64,000 nucleotides of DNA from Rhodovulum robiginosum (GCF_003944755.1 NZ_RWGU01000051.1:124001-188000), one strand, 5' to 3'. Positions 44,144-54,174 are shown, counted from the stretch's first letter. Notes: generated by a model from the letters alone, not told the origin. Numbers and translations are program-made.

Positions 44144-45166
44144 CTAGCCGCCGCGCATCTTCGCCAGACGGATCAGGCTTCGCTCCATCAGCGCCATCTG
44201 CGGCGCGCGCTGGGACGAGCGCAGCTTGAGGTCGGTCTCGACCAGAACCTTCATCGCCTGTTCCAGCCTGCGCATCCCCCAGCCCTGGGCCTGGCGGATC
44301 ATCGCATCGCGCAGCTTGAAGGGCACCGGGGGGCGCAGGCGCGACACGCCGCTGGCCGGGCCGGATGGGTCGGACGCGGCGGCGTGCAGCGCCCGGAAAT
44401 GGCGCAGCGCGGCGATACACAGGCCCACCGGTTGCACCCCCTGGGCCTGAAGCCGGCGCAACAGCGGGCCGATCTCGCCGTCGCGCCCGTCGGCCACCAC
44501 CGCGATCAGCGCGTCCATCGCCGCCTCGGTCGAACGGGGGGCGCAGGCGGCCACGTCCTCGGGGGTCAGGGGCGCGGGGTCGCCGATCTTGTAAAGCGCG
44601 ATCTTTTCCAGCGTCTGACGGAAATCGCCGGGGTCGAGCGTCATGGCCAGCCCTTCGATCTCGGCCATCGCGGGACGGTCGATCTGGCCCATCCCGGCGG
44701 CTTTGAGGCTGGCCTCGATTTCCCCGCGCGAGGGCGGGTCGTCGTAGATGCCCACGGCATAGGCGTTGGAATGCCCTTCGAAGAGCTTGCGCAAAGCCGA
44801 GCGGGGGGTGAGCTGTTTCGCGGTGACGATGAGTTGCGCGTCGCCGGCCTGCCAGTCGGCCAGCGCGGCCTCGACCGTCTTGGCCAGCCCGTCGGCGGCC
44901 TCGTCGAGAAGCACGACGCGGGGGCCGGGAAAGAACCCCTGCGCCTTGACCGCGTCGGCCAGCGCGGCGGGGTCGCCCCGCAGTTCCGAGGCATGCAGGC
45001 GCGTCAGGCGCATCTCTTCTTCGCCGTTCGGGCCCAGCAGGGCCGCGACCACCTCTTGCCGGCGCAGCGCCACGCGCATCGCGTCGGCGCCGTAGATCAA
45101 CAGGCCCGTGCGGTCCGCCTCGGGCTTGGCGAAATAGCGGGGGGCGTCGCGCGGCGATAGCTTCAT
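44144..45166 (-). CDS. holA: DNA polymerase III subunit delta
   Basis: A 340-residue clamp-loader subunit. The N-terminal AAA-like domain lacks a functional P-loop, as in other HolA proteins: LLIYGADAMRVALRRQEVVA, VVLLDEAADGLAKTVE and LIVTAKQLTPRSALRKLFE. DPGDFRQTLEKIALYK and the C-terminal helical clamp-binding region follow. It is coupled to lptE by a four-base overlap. That leuS-lptE-holA order is common in proteobacteria. Confidence 0.93.
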   Translation of the reverse strand: MKLSPRDAPRYFAKPEADRTGLLIYGADAMRVALRRQEVVAALLGPNGEEEMRLTRLHASELRGDPAALADAVKAQGFFPGPRVVLLDEAADGLAKTVEAALADWQAGDAQLIVTAKQLTPRSALRKLFEGHSNAYAVGIYDDPPSRGEIEASLKAAGMGQIDRPAMAEIEGLAMTLDPGDFRQTLEKIALYKIGDPAPLTPEDVAACAPRSTEAAMDALIAVVADGRDGEIGPLLRRLQAQGVQPVGLCIAALRHFRALHAAASDPSGPASGVSRLRPPVPFKLRDAMIRQAQGWGMRRLEQAMKVLVETDLKLRSSQRAPQMALMERSLIRLAKMRGG

Positions 45167-45648
45167 GGCGTCCGTGCCGCGGCCCCGGCGACCAGCCGCG
45201 CCACGATCTGGTCGGCGAGGATCACCATCAGCCGCTCGTAGGCGTCGCGCCGCGCGGTCAGCGTGGCCAAGGTCGAGCCGGTGGCGGAATAGCCGGTAAA
45301 GCTGCGCACCGTGCCGCTGTCGGCCAGCGCGCCGGTGTCGAGCGCGGTCAGGCGGTAGCGCACCCGGCCGATGACGTCGTAGCGGGTGGTTTCCTGTTCC
45401 TGTGTGACCGCCAGCGGGTCGCTATCGGTCTCTATGATGTAGTCGAGCCGGTAAAGCGGGGCCGTGGCGGGGCCCAGACGGTCCTCGAGCCGGGCGGCGA
45501 GGGCGAAACCGTCGCGCGTTTTGGGGTCGGCCAGCGCGATGCGCCCGTTCAGCCCCTCGGCGGCACCGCCGGGGCCGTAGACGGGCCGAAAGCCGCAGGC
45601 CGCCAGCGCCGGCACCGCCAGCAGAAAGCTGCGCCTAGACCACGACAT
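45163..45648 (-). CDS. lptE: LPS-assembly lipoprotein LptE
   Basis: A 161-residue lipoprotein with a twin-arginine-like start, [18 protein letters not shown], and a lipobox ending at Cys18. The mature protein keeps the LptE pattern [20 protein letters not shown] and [18 protein letters not shown]. LptE plugs the LptD beta-barrel and receives LPS at the outer membrane. It overlaps leuS upstream (14 bases) and holA downstream. With lptA/B/C at the window start and lpxK/waaA in the middle, it completes much of an LPS set, though lptD, lptF and lptG are elsewhere. Confidence 0.92.
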   Translation of the reverse strand: MSWSRRSFLLAVPALAACGFRPVYGPGGAAEGLNGRIALADPKTRDGFALAARLEDRLGPATAPLYRLDYIIETDSDPLAVTQEQETTRYDVIGRVRYRLTALDTGALADSGTVRSFTGYSATGSTLATLTARRDAYERLMVILADQIVARLVAGAAARTP

Positions 45649-48268
45649 TGACGATGCGGCCGGGTACGACGATCAGCTTTTTCGGGCTGCCGCCGGCCAG
45701 CGCCTTGAGAACGGCGTCGTCCTGCATCACGCGGGCCTCGACCTCTTCGCGGGGCAAGTCCTTGGGCACGGTGATTTCCGACTTGCGCTTGCCGTTGATC
45801 TGGATCGGCAGGGTCACCTCGTCCTCGACCAGAAGCGCGGGGTCGGGCTGGGGCCAGGCCGCCCCCGCGACAAGGCCGGTGCCGCCCAGCATCTCCCACA
45901 CCTCTTCGGACAAATGCGGGGTCATCGGCGCCATGAGCTGGGCCATGACCATCGCCGCCTCGCGCCGCGCGGCGAGCGAGGCCTTCGATTTGGCCAGCGT
46001 GTTGGTAAAGGCGTAGAGCTTGGCGACCGAGGTGTTGAAGCCGAAACTGTCGATGCCCATCGTCACGTCGTGGATGGTCTTGTGCAGCGCCCGGCGCAGG
46101 GCGAGGTCTTCGGCGCCGGTGTCGCCCGCGCCCTGGCCCTCGGCCTCGTAGGCGGCGATGCCGCCCTGTTCCATTTCCTCGACAATCCCGTTGGCGATGC
46201 GCCAGACCCGGCCGAGATGCTTATAGGCGGCCTCGGCGCCGGCGGCCGTCCATTCCACGTCGCGCTCGGGGGGGCTGTCGGACAGCATGAACCAGCGCGC
46301 GGTATCGGCGCCGTAGCTTTCGATGATGTTCACCGGGTCGACGACGTTCTTCTTCGATTTCGACATCTTGGCCGAGGGAATCACCTCGACCGGGCTGCCG
46401 CAGGCGCCAAGGCGTGCGCCGCTTTCGGTCCACTCGACATGCTCGGGCAGGTGATAGACCGGGCGATCTTTTTCGTCGCGCGTGACATAGATCTCGTGGG
46501 TGACCATGCCTTGCGTGAACAGCGCATCGAAAGGCTCGACCGCCTTTGCGGGCAGGTGGCCGGTGATCTGCATCGCCCGGGCGAAGAAGCGGGAATAGAG
46601 CAGGTGCAGGATCGCGTGTTCGATGCCGCCGATATACTGGTCGACATTCATCCAGTACTCGGCCTCGGCCAGGTCGGTCGGCGTTTCCGCTCGGGGCGCG
46701 GTGAAGCGGGCGAAATACCACGAGCTGTCCACGAAGGTGTCCATCGTGTCGGTTTCGCGCCGGGCGGGCGCCCCGCAAGACGGGCAGGCGCAGTCGCGCC
46801 AGCTCGGGTGCCGGTCCAGCGGGTTGCCCGGCACGGAAAAGTCGATCGGCTGGCCGTCCTCGTCATAGGGCAGCTCGACGGGGAGGTTTTCTTTCTTCTC
46901 CGGCACCACGCCGCAGGCGTCGCAATGCACCACGGGAATCGGGCAGCCCCAGTAGCGTTGCCGCGAAAGGCCCCAGTCGCGCAGGCGGAACTTGGTCACG
47001 CCGTGGCCGACGCCGTTCTCCTCGCAAAACCGAATCGCGGACTCGATGGCCGCCTCGCCGGTCTGTTCGGTCTCACCGGCGAACCCACGCACGTAGATCA
47101 CGGGCTCTGACTTCGGCGGCACATAGGCCGGGCCGCCGTCCTCGGGCATCGTGCTGCCGTCATCCTCGGCGGGGGCGTAGGTGCTGACCACCGGCAGGCC
47201 GTATTTGCGGGCAAAGTCGAGGTCGCGCTGGTCATGCGCCGGGCAGCCGAAAATGGCGCCGGTGCCGTAATCCATCAGGATGAAATTGGCGATGTAGACG
47301 GGCAGTTCCCACGCCGTATCGAACGGGTGGCGCACCTTCAGCCCGGTGTCGAAGCCCCGCTTCTCGGCCTTTTCCAGCTCTTCCTCGCTGGTGCCCATGC
47401 GGCGGCATTCGGCGCAGAAGGCGGCCAGCTCGGGGTTGTCGGCCTCCAGCGCCCGGGCCAGCGGATGGTCGGGCGAGATGCCGAGAAAGCTGGCGCCCAA
47501 CAGCGTGTCGGGCCGGGTGGTGTAGACCTCGACCCGGTCGAACTCGTGCGGCGCGTCGATCAGCGAAAACGCCATTTGCAGGCCGCGCGACTTGCCGATC
47601 CAGTTGCGCTGCATCAGCTTGACCTTTTCGGGCCAGTTGTCCAGCCCGTCGAGCGCGTCGAGCAGTTCCTCGGCGAAATCGGAGATCTTGAAGAACCATT
47701 GCGTAAGCTCGCGCCGCTCGACCGGGGCGCCCGAGCGCCAGCCCTTGCCCTCGATCACCTGCTCGTTGGCCAGGACGGTCATGTCGACCGGGTCCCAGTT
47801 GACGGTGGCGTTCTTGCGGTAGACCAGCCCCGCGTGGAGGAAGTCGATGAACATCGCCTGCTGCTGGCCGTAATAGTCCGGGTCGCAGGTGGCGAACTCG
47901 CGCGACCAGTCGATGCTGAGGCCCAGCGGTTTCATCTGGCCGCGCATGTCGGCGATGTTGGAATAGGTCCAGTCCTTGGGGTGGCCGCCGCGTTCCATCG
48001 CGGCGTTTTCCGCGGGCATTCCGAAGGCATCCCACCCCATCGGGTGCAACACGCTGAACCCGCAAGACATTTTATAGCGCGCGATGACGTCGCCCATGGT
48101 GTAGTTGCGCACATGGCCCATATGGATGCGCCCCGACGGGTAGGGGAACATCTCGAGCACGTAGTATTTGGCGCGGTCCGGGTCGCGCCGGGCGGCAAAG
48201 GCGCCGGCCTTGTCCCATTCGGCCTGCCATCTGGGCTCGATCTCGGCTGGAGCGTAGCGCGCCGTCAT
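45635..48268 (-). CDS. leuS: leucyl-tRNA synthetase
   Basis: An 877-residue class I aminoacyl-tRNA synthetase. The HIGH-type motif is [16 protein letters not shown] (about 42-57). The CP1 editing domain contains [20 protein letters not shown]. The zinc-like region has [16 protein letters not shown] and [10 protein letters not shown]. The KMSKS motif is [13 protein letters not shown] (about 636-648). The ATG at 48268 has GAGGA upstream. It is followed by lptE, overlapping by 14 bases. Length is normal for bacterial LeuRS. Confidence 0.97.
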   Translation of the reverse strand: MTARYAPAEIEPRWQAEWDKAGAFAARRDPDRAKYYVLEMFPYPSGRIHMGHVRNYTMGDVIARYKMSCGFSVLHPMGWDAFGMPAENAAMERGGHPKDWTYSNIADMRGQMKPLGLSIDWSREFATCDPDYYGQQQAMFIDFLHAGLVYRKNATVNWDPVDMTVLANEQVIEGKGWRSGAPVERRELTQWFFKISDFAEELLDALDGLDNWPEKVKLMQRNWIGKSRGLQMAFSLIDAPHEFDRVEVYTTRPDTLLGASFLGISPDHPLARALEADNPELAAFCAECRRMGTSEEELEKAEKRGFDTGLKVRHPFDTAWELPVYIANFILMDYGTGAIFGCPAHDQRDLDFARKYGLPVVSTYAPAEDDGSTMPEDGGPAYVPPKSEPVIYVRGFAGETEQTGEAAIESAIRFCEENGVGHGVTKFRLRDWGLSRQRYWGCPIPVVHCDACGVVPEKKENLPVELPYDEDGQPIDFSVPGNPLDRHPSWRDCACPSCGAPARRETDTMDTFVDSSWYFARFTAPRAETPTDLAEAEYWMNVDQYIGGIEHAILHLLYSRFFARAMQITGHLPAKAVEPFDALFTQGMVTHEIYVTRDEKDRPVYHLPEHVEWTESGARLGACGSPVEVIPSAKMSKSKKNVVDPVNIIESYGADTARWFMLSDSPPERDVEWTAAGAEAAYKHLGRVWRIANGIVEEMEQGGIAAYEAEGQGAGDTGAEDLALRRALHKTIHDVTMGIDSFGFNTSVAKLYAFTNTLAKSKASLAARREAAMVMAQLMAPMTPHLSEEVWEMLGGTGLVAGAAWPQPDPALLVEDEVTLPIQINGKRKSEITVPKDLPREEVEARVMQDDAVLKALAGGSPKKLIVVPGRIVNVVV

Positions 48269-48382
48269 ATCTCGTCCTCGTCGAAGTCAAAGCCGGGCGC
48301 AGAGGGCCCGGCGTTGTGCATAGTCGCGCGCGGCGGGGGCGTCCAGAGGGCGCTTGGACCTCGGGCGCGCCTCAGCGCCGCG

Positions 48383-48637
48383 TCACTGAATCGAGATATC
48401 TATAGTGTAGCCCACAGTCTTGCCGATGTCCCCGGCGTTGCCCATAGGATCGAATCGAAGCGGTTTGGCGTCGTCCAGCGTATCGTAACGAGTTGCTACC
48501 CTACTGCCATTCGGCGCGCGTGCCGGGGCGATGGTCGGAATTTCCCAGGTCGCGGGCTCTGGCGGCAAGATATCGCCAAAACGCCCGGTTTGCCCATGGA
48601 ATGGCGCGTGACATCGATGGTCGTTCGGCCTGTTGGC
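48383..48637 (-). other. in-frame open extension downstream of the DUF3576 stop, in a lower-GC gap
   Basis: The 369 bases between leuS and the DUF3576 gene hold no convincing gene. On the minus strand, directly after the DUF3576 TGA, the same frame stays open for 84 codons to a TGA at 48383. It ends with DPMGNAGDIGKTVGYTIDIS. Only TTG is available as an internal start (48568). Third-position GC is clearly lower than in the flanking genes. It may be a degenerate gene end, a small protein or chance. Near leuS there is also a 7-bp hairpin (48292-48312) without a T-tract. Confidence 0.25.
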
Positions 48638-49165
48638 TCAGAGCCGGCTGTCGCGGATGCGCAGCTGTCGGGCGCGGGTGAGAATCGCGTCTTCGACGGC
48701 GCGCACCGTGTCGGGGTCGACGGCGCCGCCGCGGCTGGCCAGCGCCACCTTCAGGGCGCGGGCTTCGAGCGCGGGGTCCTGAACATAGACGGTGGCGCGG
48801 TAGGCGCGCCCGCCGCCCGGCGGTGTGCCATAGCCCGTGACGATGACGCCCGAAAACGGGTCAACCGACTGGATCGGAAGGAAATTCAGAACATCCAGCG
48901 ACGCCTGCCAGAGGTACTTGTTGACCTCGACGGTGGTATTCGGGTCGTCCTTCTGGATGAACAGGTCCCAAATGGTCGACCGGTTCTCGGCCTCGCGCTG
49001 GCCGACAGGGGTGTTGGCGCGCTGACGCTCGATCGCCTCGCGGTTCGGTTCGGAGTTGCCGCGGAACAGCCCGCTGTCGCCGCTGCCGATTCCCCCGCCG
49101 CAGCCAGAGAGCGCAATCGCCGCCAAACTGAGGACTGCCAGCCGCCGAAACGCTGTGAAACTCAT
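48638..49165 (-). CDS. DUF3576 lipoprotein
   Basis: A 175-residue protein with a lipoprotein signal (LAVLSLAAIALSGC, Cys about 22). It has the DUF3576 region ENRSTIWDLFIQKDDPNTTV, YLWQASLDVLNFLPIQSVDP and FSGVIVTGYGTPPGG. The function is unknown; a periplasmic, envelope-linked role is expected from the lipid anchor. It is transcribed away from the porin gene and ends RIRDSRL. No clear terminator follows; see the open extension downstream. Confidence 0.88.
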   Translation of the reverse strand: MSFTAFRRLAVLSLAAIALSGCGGGIGSGDSGLFRGNSEPNREAIERQRANTPVGQREAENRSTIWDLFIQKDDPNTTVEVNKYLWQASLDVLNFLPIQSVDPFSGVIVTGYGTPPGGGRAYRATVYVQDPALEARALKVALASRGGAVDPDTVRAVEDAILTRARQLRIRDSRL

Positions 49166-49420
49166 GAAATCCGCCCCGTATCGCCTTTTCGGTCTTTAGC
49201 GGAGGTGCGGTTGTGGGACAAGATGTTTCCCGGCAAACCCGTTTTGGGCGCGCGCGGGGCGGTTGCTGGATATCTGTGTGGCAAAGCTGCATCAATCGCT
49301 GCGTCTGTAAGGCGACCGGTCCGGCCTTTCTTGCATTCCAACCGGTTAAGAGCGACACACCGAGCATACTCAGTGCGGCAAACCGGGCTGAGGTGAATCT
49401 TAAATGAATGAGGGAAAACC

Positions 49421-50344
49421 ATGAAAAAGGTTCTCTTTGCGACCACCGCGCTCGTCGCTTCCGCCGGTATCGCTGCCGCTGAAATCGAGTTCGGTCTTTC
49501 GGCCGAAATGGGCATCACCGGTGGTGACTTCTACGGTGCCAACGACGAAGCGCAGTTCCACAACGACTTCACCATCTCGGTGGACGGTTCGGGCGAAACC
49601 GACGGTGGCATGACCTTCGGCTTCCACGTGGAAATCGAAGAGTCGAACGGTGGCGGCGCCACCAACGGTTCGGCTTCCTATGACAACGAGTCGGTCTTCA
49701 TCTCGGGCGCCTTCGGCACCCTGACCCTGGGCGAAATCGACGGCGCCTATGACCGCCGCCTGAAAGAAGTCGCCTTTGTTGGCTCGATCGCGGATGACGA
49801 AACCATCCACACCGGCTTCAACGGCAACTCTGGCTTCGACGGCGTCGAAGACAACCAGATCCTGCGCTACGACTACTCGTTCGGCGACTTCGGCTTCTCG
49901 GTGTCGATGGAGCAGGACGATAACGGTGCCGGCGACGACGACATCTACGCGGTTGGCGTGTCCTACGACTTCGCCATGGCCTCGGGCATCGAAATCGGCT
50001 TTGGCCTCGGCTACACCAGCAAGGACAACAATGGCGAGATCATCGGTGCGTCGCTCTACGCTGACACGGGCAACGGCTTCGAGGCCGGCCTGAACGCGTC
50101 GAGCTACGACAGCGACTTCGCCGGTGCCGACTGGACCCACTACGCCATCGGCATGGCCTACACCTGGGACGCCTTCTCGATCGGCGCCAACTACGGCAAG
50201 TACGACCTCGACTCGGGTAGCGACGTCGACGGCTTCGGCCTGGCCGCCAACTACGACCTGGGCGGCGGTGCCGTTGTTCAGTTCGGCTACGGCGACGGCG
50301 AAGACCGCGAGTCGTACTCGCTGGGTATCGCGATGTCCTTCTAA
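49421..50344 (+). CDS. porin (Rhodobacteraceae type)
   Basis: A 307-residue outer-membrane protein with signal peptide MKKVLFATTALVASAGIAAA. The mature beta-barrel is rich in acidic residues, Gly and aromatic girdle residues (for example TLTLGEIDGAYDRRLKEV and WTHYAIGMAYTWDAFSIGA) and ends in the terminal phenylalanine of SYSLGIAMSF, the outer-membrane assembly signal. Codons are biased toward a few optimal ones, suggesting very high expression. AGGGAAAACC precedes the ATG and an intrinsic terminator follows. The 255-base leader is less GC-rich and AT-tolerant near its 3' end. Confidence 0.93.
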   Translation: MKKVLFATTALVASAGIAAAEIEFGLSAEMGITGGDFYGANDEAQFHNDFTISVDGSGETDGGMTFGFHVEIEESNGGGATNGSASYDNESVFISGAFGTLTLGEIDGAYDRRLKEVAFVGSIADDETIHTGFNGNSGFDGVEDNQILRYDYSFGDFGFSVSMEQDDNGAGDDDIYAVGVSYDFAMASGIEIGFGLGYTSKDNNGEIIGASLYADTGNGFEAGLNASSYDSDFAGADWTHYAIGMAYTWDAFSIGANYGKYDLDSGSDVDGFGLAANYDLGGGAVVQFGYGDGEDRESYSLGIAMSF

Positions 50345-50368
50345 GTTCTTCGGAACTTCGGATACGGG

Positions 50369-50400
50369 AAGAGCGGGCAATTTGCCCGCTCTTTTCTTTT
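50369..50400 (+). terminator. intrinsic terminator after the porin gene
   Basis: AAGAGCGGGC pairs with GCCCGCTCTT around AATTT, followed by TTCTTTT. It lies about 25 bases after the porin stop. Confidence 0.93.
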
Positions 50401-50454
50401 GCGCTAAGCGACAGGTCCGGGGGTAGATCGCCCCGCCACACCCGAAGGACCGCC

Positions 50455-52611
50455 ATGCTTCCGCTCGACCCCGCCCAGATCAAGCGCCGCTTTCAGGAGG
50501 CCCTGAAGCTGCAGGGCGCCGGCCGGCTGGACGACGCGGAACGCGCCTATCTGGATATCCTCAAGGCCAACCCCTCCCTGCCCGAGGTGCACTACCAGCT
50601 CGGCCGGATCGCGCTGAGCCGCGGGCGGCCCGAGGCGGCGCTCGGACCCATCGAACGGGCGCGCAAGCTCAAGCCCGCCGAGCCCGCGATCTGGCAGCTT
50701 GAGGCCGAGGCGTTGGCGCGGTTGGAGGACGAGGCGGCCAACAGGCGCTTTCTCAAGGCGGCCAAGGCCGCGCGACTGCCGGCCAAGCTGCTGGTGGCGC
50801 TGCAAAATCGCCTGTCTCCGCCGAAGGCGCGCAGCCGGACGGATCTGGGCACCGTCCGGCCCGAGGAGGTGCGCCGGCTGATCGGTCTGATGAAGGCGGG
50901 CCGCCTGGCCGAGGCCGAGACGGGCGCGCGCCGGTTGCGCAAGGCCCACCCGGATGTGCCCGTGATCGCCAATATCCTGGCCAATTGCCTGGCCGAACGG
51001 GGCCGAGCCGATGCCGCCGCGGCCGAGTTCGAGGCCGCGCTCAAGCTCGCCCCGGACTACGCCGAGGCGCAGGCCAATTACGGCCGCCTGCTGCTCGACC
51101 GCGGCGATCTGGCCGGTGCGCTCAGGCGCTTGCGCCGCGCGGTCGAGCTGGCGCCCGACCTGCCGACGGCGCAGGCGGCGCTGGGTCTGGCGCTGGCGCG
51201 GTCGGGCGAGACCGAGCCGGCGCTTGCGCCCCTGCGCCGCGCCGTGGCGCTGGAGCCGCGGCTGTCGGAGGCGCAGCTGGCGCTGGCACAGGCCCTGCTC
51301 GACCTGCGCAGGCCCGAAGAGGCCGAAAAGGCACTTCGTTCTGCGATGGCGGCCGGGCAGAGCGGCGCGCCGATACATCTGCGGATGGCCCAGGCACTGG
51401 CCGCCCAGGGCCGCGCCGAGGACGCGGCGGCGGAATACGACAGCGCCGTGGCCGCCGACCCGAATTCGGCAACCGCGCACAGCTTGCGCGGCATGTTTCG
51501 CCAGACGCTGGGTCGATTCGACGATGCCGAAGCGGATTTCCGAAAAGCCATCGCGCTGGAGCCCGACAATGGCGAGCATTACCGCACCTTCGCGGCCAGC
51601 GTGAAATTCGCCCCCGGCGACCCGCTGATCGCAGAGATGGAGGCCCGATTCGCCGACGACACCCAGGGCGATTCCAGCCGTATGCACCTGGCCTTCGCGC
51701 TGGCCCGCGCGATGGAGGCGACCAAGGCGCATGACAAGGTGTTTCCCTATCTGGCCACTGGCAACGCGTTGATGCGAAAGCGATTTTCCTATGACATCGC
51801 CGAGAGGCGAGCCGAGGTCGACGCGGTCAAATCGGCCTTTGCCGGCACCGATTTCGCGGCCCGCACCGCGCCCGCGGGCGCCCCCGATTTCGCGCCGATC
51901 TTCGTCACCGGGATGCCGCGCTCTGGCACGACGCTGGTCGAACAGATCATCGCCAGCCATTCGCGCGTCGGCGGCGCGGGCGAGGTCGGCTACATGGCGC
52001 GCGCCGTCTCTTCGCGGCTGTCGCAGGCCGGGGGCGGGTACCGGCCCTTCGATGCGCTGACCGATTCCGATCTCGTCGAGATCGGCGACGGGGCGGCGGC
52101 GCGGCTGCGCGCGCTGGTGCCCGGGGCCGACCGCGTGACCGACAAGTCGATCCAGACCTACATGGTGATGGGGGCGGTGCGCCTCGCGCTGCCCAACGCG
52201 CATATCGTTCTGGTCAAGCGCGATCCCCGCGATACGCTGTTCTCGATCTACAAGAACGTATTTGCCGAGGGCACCCACCGCTACGCCTACGATCTGCGCG
52301 ACCTCGGGCTTTACTACCGGATGTTCGAAGAGATGATAGATTTCTGGCGCGCCAAGCTGCCCGGCGGATTTCACGAGATCCAGTACGAAGACCTTATTGC
52401 CAACCCCGAGGCAGAAAGCCGCAAGCTGGTGGCCGCCTGCGGGCTGGACTGGGAAGATGCCTGCCTCAGTTTCCACGAAACCGAGCGGCGGGTGAGCACG
52501 CTCAGCGTCTATCAGGTGCGCCAGCCGATCTATAAGTCCTCGGTGGCGGCGTGGGAGCGGTACAAGGACGATCTCGCGCCCATGTTCGAGGCGCTGGGCG
52601 GCGCGATTTGA
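50455..52611 (+). CDS. TPR-repeat sulfotransferase
   Basis: A 718-residue protein. Residues about 10-390 are tetratricopeptide repeats (for example GRLDDAERAYLDILKANPSL and GRPEAALGPIERARKLKPAE). The C-terminal sulfotransferase domain (about 480-715) contains FVTGMPRSGTTLVEQIIASH, the 5'-phosphosulfate loop, and VLVKRDPRDTLFSIYKNVF, the 3'-phosphate region. It is the third sulfotransferase-like protein of the window. Roseobacters carry several such TPR enzymes, and acceptors are unknown. YggS follows after 11 bases. Confidence 0.92.
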   Translation: MLPLDPAQIKRRFQEALKLQGAGRLDDAERAYLDILKANPSLPEVHYQLGRIALSRGRPEAALGPIERARKLKPAEPAIWQLEAEALARLEDEAANRRFLKAAKAARLPAKLLVALQNRLSPPKARSRTDLGTVRPEEVRRLIGLMKAGRLAEAETGARRLRKAHPDVPVIANILANCLAERGRADAAAAEFEAALKLAPDYAEAQANYGRLLLDRGDLAGALRRLRRAVELAPDLPTAQAALGLALARSGETEPALAPLRRAVALEPRLSEAQLALAQALLDLRRPEEAEKALRSAMAAGQSGAPIHLRMAQALAAQGRAEDAAAEYDSAVAADPNSATAHSLRGMFRQTLGRFDDAEADFRKAIALEPDNGEHYRTFAASVKFAPGDPLIAEMEARFADDTQGDSSRMHLAFALARAMEATKAHDKVFPYLATGNALMRKRFSYDIAERRAEVDAVKSAFAGTDFAARTAPAGAPDFAPIFVTGMPRSGTTLVEQIIASHSRVGGAGEVGYMARAVSSRLSQAGGGYRPFDALTDSDLVEIGDGAAARLRALVPGADRVTDKSIQTYMVMGAVRLALPNAHIVLVKRDPRDTLFSIYKNVFAEGTHRYAYDLRDLGLYYRMFEEMIDFWRAKLPGGFHEIQYEDLIANPEAESRKLVAACGLDWEDACLSFHETERRVSTLSVYQVRQPIYKSSVAAWERYKDDLAPMFEALGGAI

Positions 52612-52622
52612 CGGAGGGAACC

Positions 52623-53276
52623 ATGGGGCTGAGCGACATCACGCAACGAATCGCCAAGGCCGAGTCGGCCGCGGACCGCGCGCCGGGGTCGGTGACGCTG
52701 ATCGCGGTGTCGAAGGTGCAACCGCTGGACCGCGTCGAGGCCGTGCTGAAACAGGGCCACCGGGTTTTCGGCGAAAACCGGGTGCAAGAAGCGCAGGGAA
52801 AATGGCCCGATTTCATGGAACGCTACGAGGGCGTCGATTTGCATCTGGTCGGGCCGTTGCAGAGCAACAAGGCGAAACAGGCGGTCGAGCTGTTTTCGAC
52901 CATCCACTCGGTCGACCGGCCGAAGCTGGCGAGAAAGCTGGCCGACCTCGCGCAGGAGGGCGGTGCCTGCCCGGGTCTGTTCATCCAGGTCAATACCGGG
53001 GAAGAGCCGCAAAAGGCCGGCGTGCTGCCCGACGAGGCCGATGCGTTCGTGGCCGAATGCCGGGGGATGGATTTGCCGCTGCTGGGGCTGATGTGCATCC
53101 CGCCATTGGAGGAAGAGCCGTCGCTGCATTTTGCATTGCTGGCCAAGATCGCCGAGCGCAACGGGCTTGAGGGGCTGTCGATGGGGATGAGCGGCGATTT
53201 CGAAACCGCCATCGCGCTGGGGGCGACCCATGTGCGGGTGGGCAGCGCGATTTTCGGAGAACGTAGCCAAGGCTAG
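52623..53276 (+). CDS. YggS-type pyridoxal 5'-phosphate homeostasis protein
   Basis: A 217-residue TIM-barrel PLP-binding protein of the YggS/PROSC family, which buffers PLP and affects amino-acid and keto-acid metabolism. The PLP lysine lies in LIAVSKVQPLD (about 30), followed by FGENRVQEAQGKW, HLVGPLQSNKAKQAVELF, LFIQVNTGEEPQKAG and the C-terminal GMSGDFETAIALGATHVRVG. The ATG at 52623 has GGAGG upstream. It is convergent with the L,D-transpeptidase gene across 49 bases. Confidence 0.95.
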   Translation: MGLSDITQRIAKAESAADRAPGSVTLIAVSKVQPLDRVEAVLKQGHRVFGENRVQEAQGKWPDFMERYEGVDLHLVGPLQSNKAKQAVELFSTIHSVDRPKLARKLADLAQEGGACPGLFIQVNTGEEPQKAGVLPDEADAFVAECRGMDLPLLGLMCIPPLEEEPSLHFALLAKIAERNGLEGLSMGMSGDFETAIALGATHVRVGSAIFGERSQG

Positions 53277-53325
53277 GCGCAAGAATCTTCGTCGATTTTT
53301 TCGAAAGATCCTGGGCGCCAGGAGG

Positions 53326-53838
53326 TTATGACGCGACCAGCCGGGTGGCGTGGCGAATGCGGGCGGCGATCCAGTGCAGGTGGTCGCGCCTCAGCCCGAT
53401 GCAGCCCTCCGTGGGGAAATGCGGCCTGCGCCACTGGTGAATGAAGATCGCCGACCCGCGGCCGCGCGCGGCGCATGGCCAGTTCCAATCCGTGAGAATC
53501 ACCAGGTCGTAGAGCGGGTCGGCCCGGCGCAGCCGCTCATGGCCAAAGGCGTGCGGCGCCCGGACCATCAGGTTGTAATCGGGGTCGGCCGGGTCGTCCG
53601 ACCACAGGTCGCACGGCCCGATCGGCAGCGCCCAGTCGGCCGGCCGGGCCATGCGATCGGGCCTGTAGAGCATCCCGACGATCCGGTGCGTGCCCCTGGG
53701 CGTCGCGCCGTCGCCCTCGCGCTTGTCGCTGCGCACCCCGCCCCGGCCGATGGAACAGGGAAAGCGCCGGCCGAGAAAGCGCAGGTGGGTGGGGGTGAGT
53801 ACGAGGTCGGTTGCCTGCATGGGCAAAGAGTGCCGCAT
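53326..53838 (-). CDS. L,D-transpeptidase (YkuD) family protein
   Basis: About 170 residues. The YkuD catalytic region is SAIFIHQWRRPHFPTEGCIG, with the nucleophile Cys and its partner His. Earlier parts are FPCSIGRGGVRSDKREGDGA and TPRGTHRIVGMLYRP. These enzymes cross-link peptidoglycan or attach proteins to it, or act as exported lysozyme-like peptidases; no signal peptide is visible here. The ATG at 53838 has an AAGG upstream; a start at 53820 (MQATD) is also possible. Confidence 0.85.
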   Translation of the reverse strand: MRHSLPMQATDLVLTPTHLRFLGRRFPCSIGRGGVRSDKREGDGATPRGTHRIVGMLYRPDRMARPADWALPIGPCDLWSDDPADPDYNLMVRAPHAFGHERLRRADPLYDLVILTDWNWPCAARGRGSAIFIHQWRRPHFPTEGCIGLRRDHLHWIAARIRHATRLVAS

Positions 53839-53985
53839 AGCAGCGGCCTTGGAAAGCAACTGCCGCCGGCCGCCTTGAGGCGGATCAAGCCGGCACATAC
53901 GTCAGCGTGGTAGAATCGTTTTGCAACTGTCCGACGCCGCGTCGCCGATGCGGCGCCGTCAGGCATGACAAGGAGGAGGACCGAT

Positions 53986-54168
53986 ATGGAAACTGCAAAG
54001 GTCATGGAATACGCGCGGGCCCTGTTCGATGCCCGCGGCGACAAGGCCGAGGCGGAAGCGGCGCAAAAGGCCGCGGGCCACGAGGCCGCCGGCGAAGAGA
54101 CCGAGGCCAAGACATGGCGCGCGGTCGAGGCGGCGATCCGTCAGATGCGCCCGCCGCGCCAGGGCTGA
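53986..54168 (+). CDS. 60-residue helical protein, unknown function
   Basis: A small acidic protein, METAKVMEYARALFDARGDK at the N-terminus, then Ala/Glu-rich helices and TWRAVEAAIRQMRPPRQ. The ATG is well set by an AGGAGGAGGA tract seven bases upstream. Similar short Ala/Glu-rich proteins occur in Rhodobacteraceae, but I know of no function. It lies in a 336-base space between the L,D-transpeptidase and ribA genes and shows codon use like its neighbours. Confidence 0.7.
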   Translation: METAKVMEYARALFDARGDKAEAEAAQKAAGHEAAGEETEAKTWRAVEAAIRQMRPPRQG

Positions 54169-54174
54169 GGCCCG

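Noticed and set aside
42857-45160. 767-residue plus-strand reading frame
   Set aside because: It spans the flavoprotein in another frame and is antisense to GST and holA; His/Gln/Arg-rich composition is typical of a shadow frame.
48638-48640. TGA as a selenocysteine codon in the DUF3576 gene
   Set aside because: No SECIS-like hairpin or selenoprotein context is evident, and the protein already has a family-typical end.
53277-53325. Bidirectional terminator between the yggS-like and L,D-transpeptidase genes
   Set aside because: A T-rich loop lies between imperfectly complementary arms, but the stem has too many mismatches to call.
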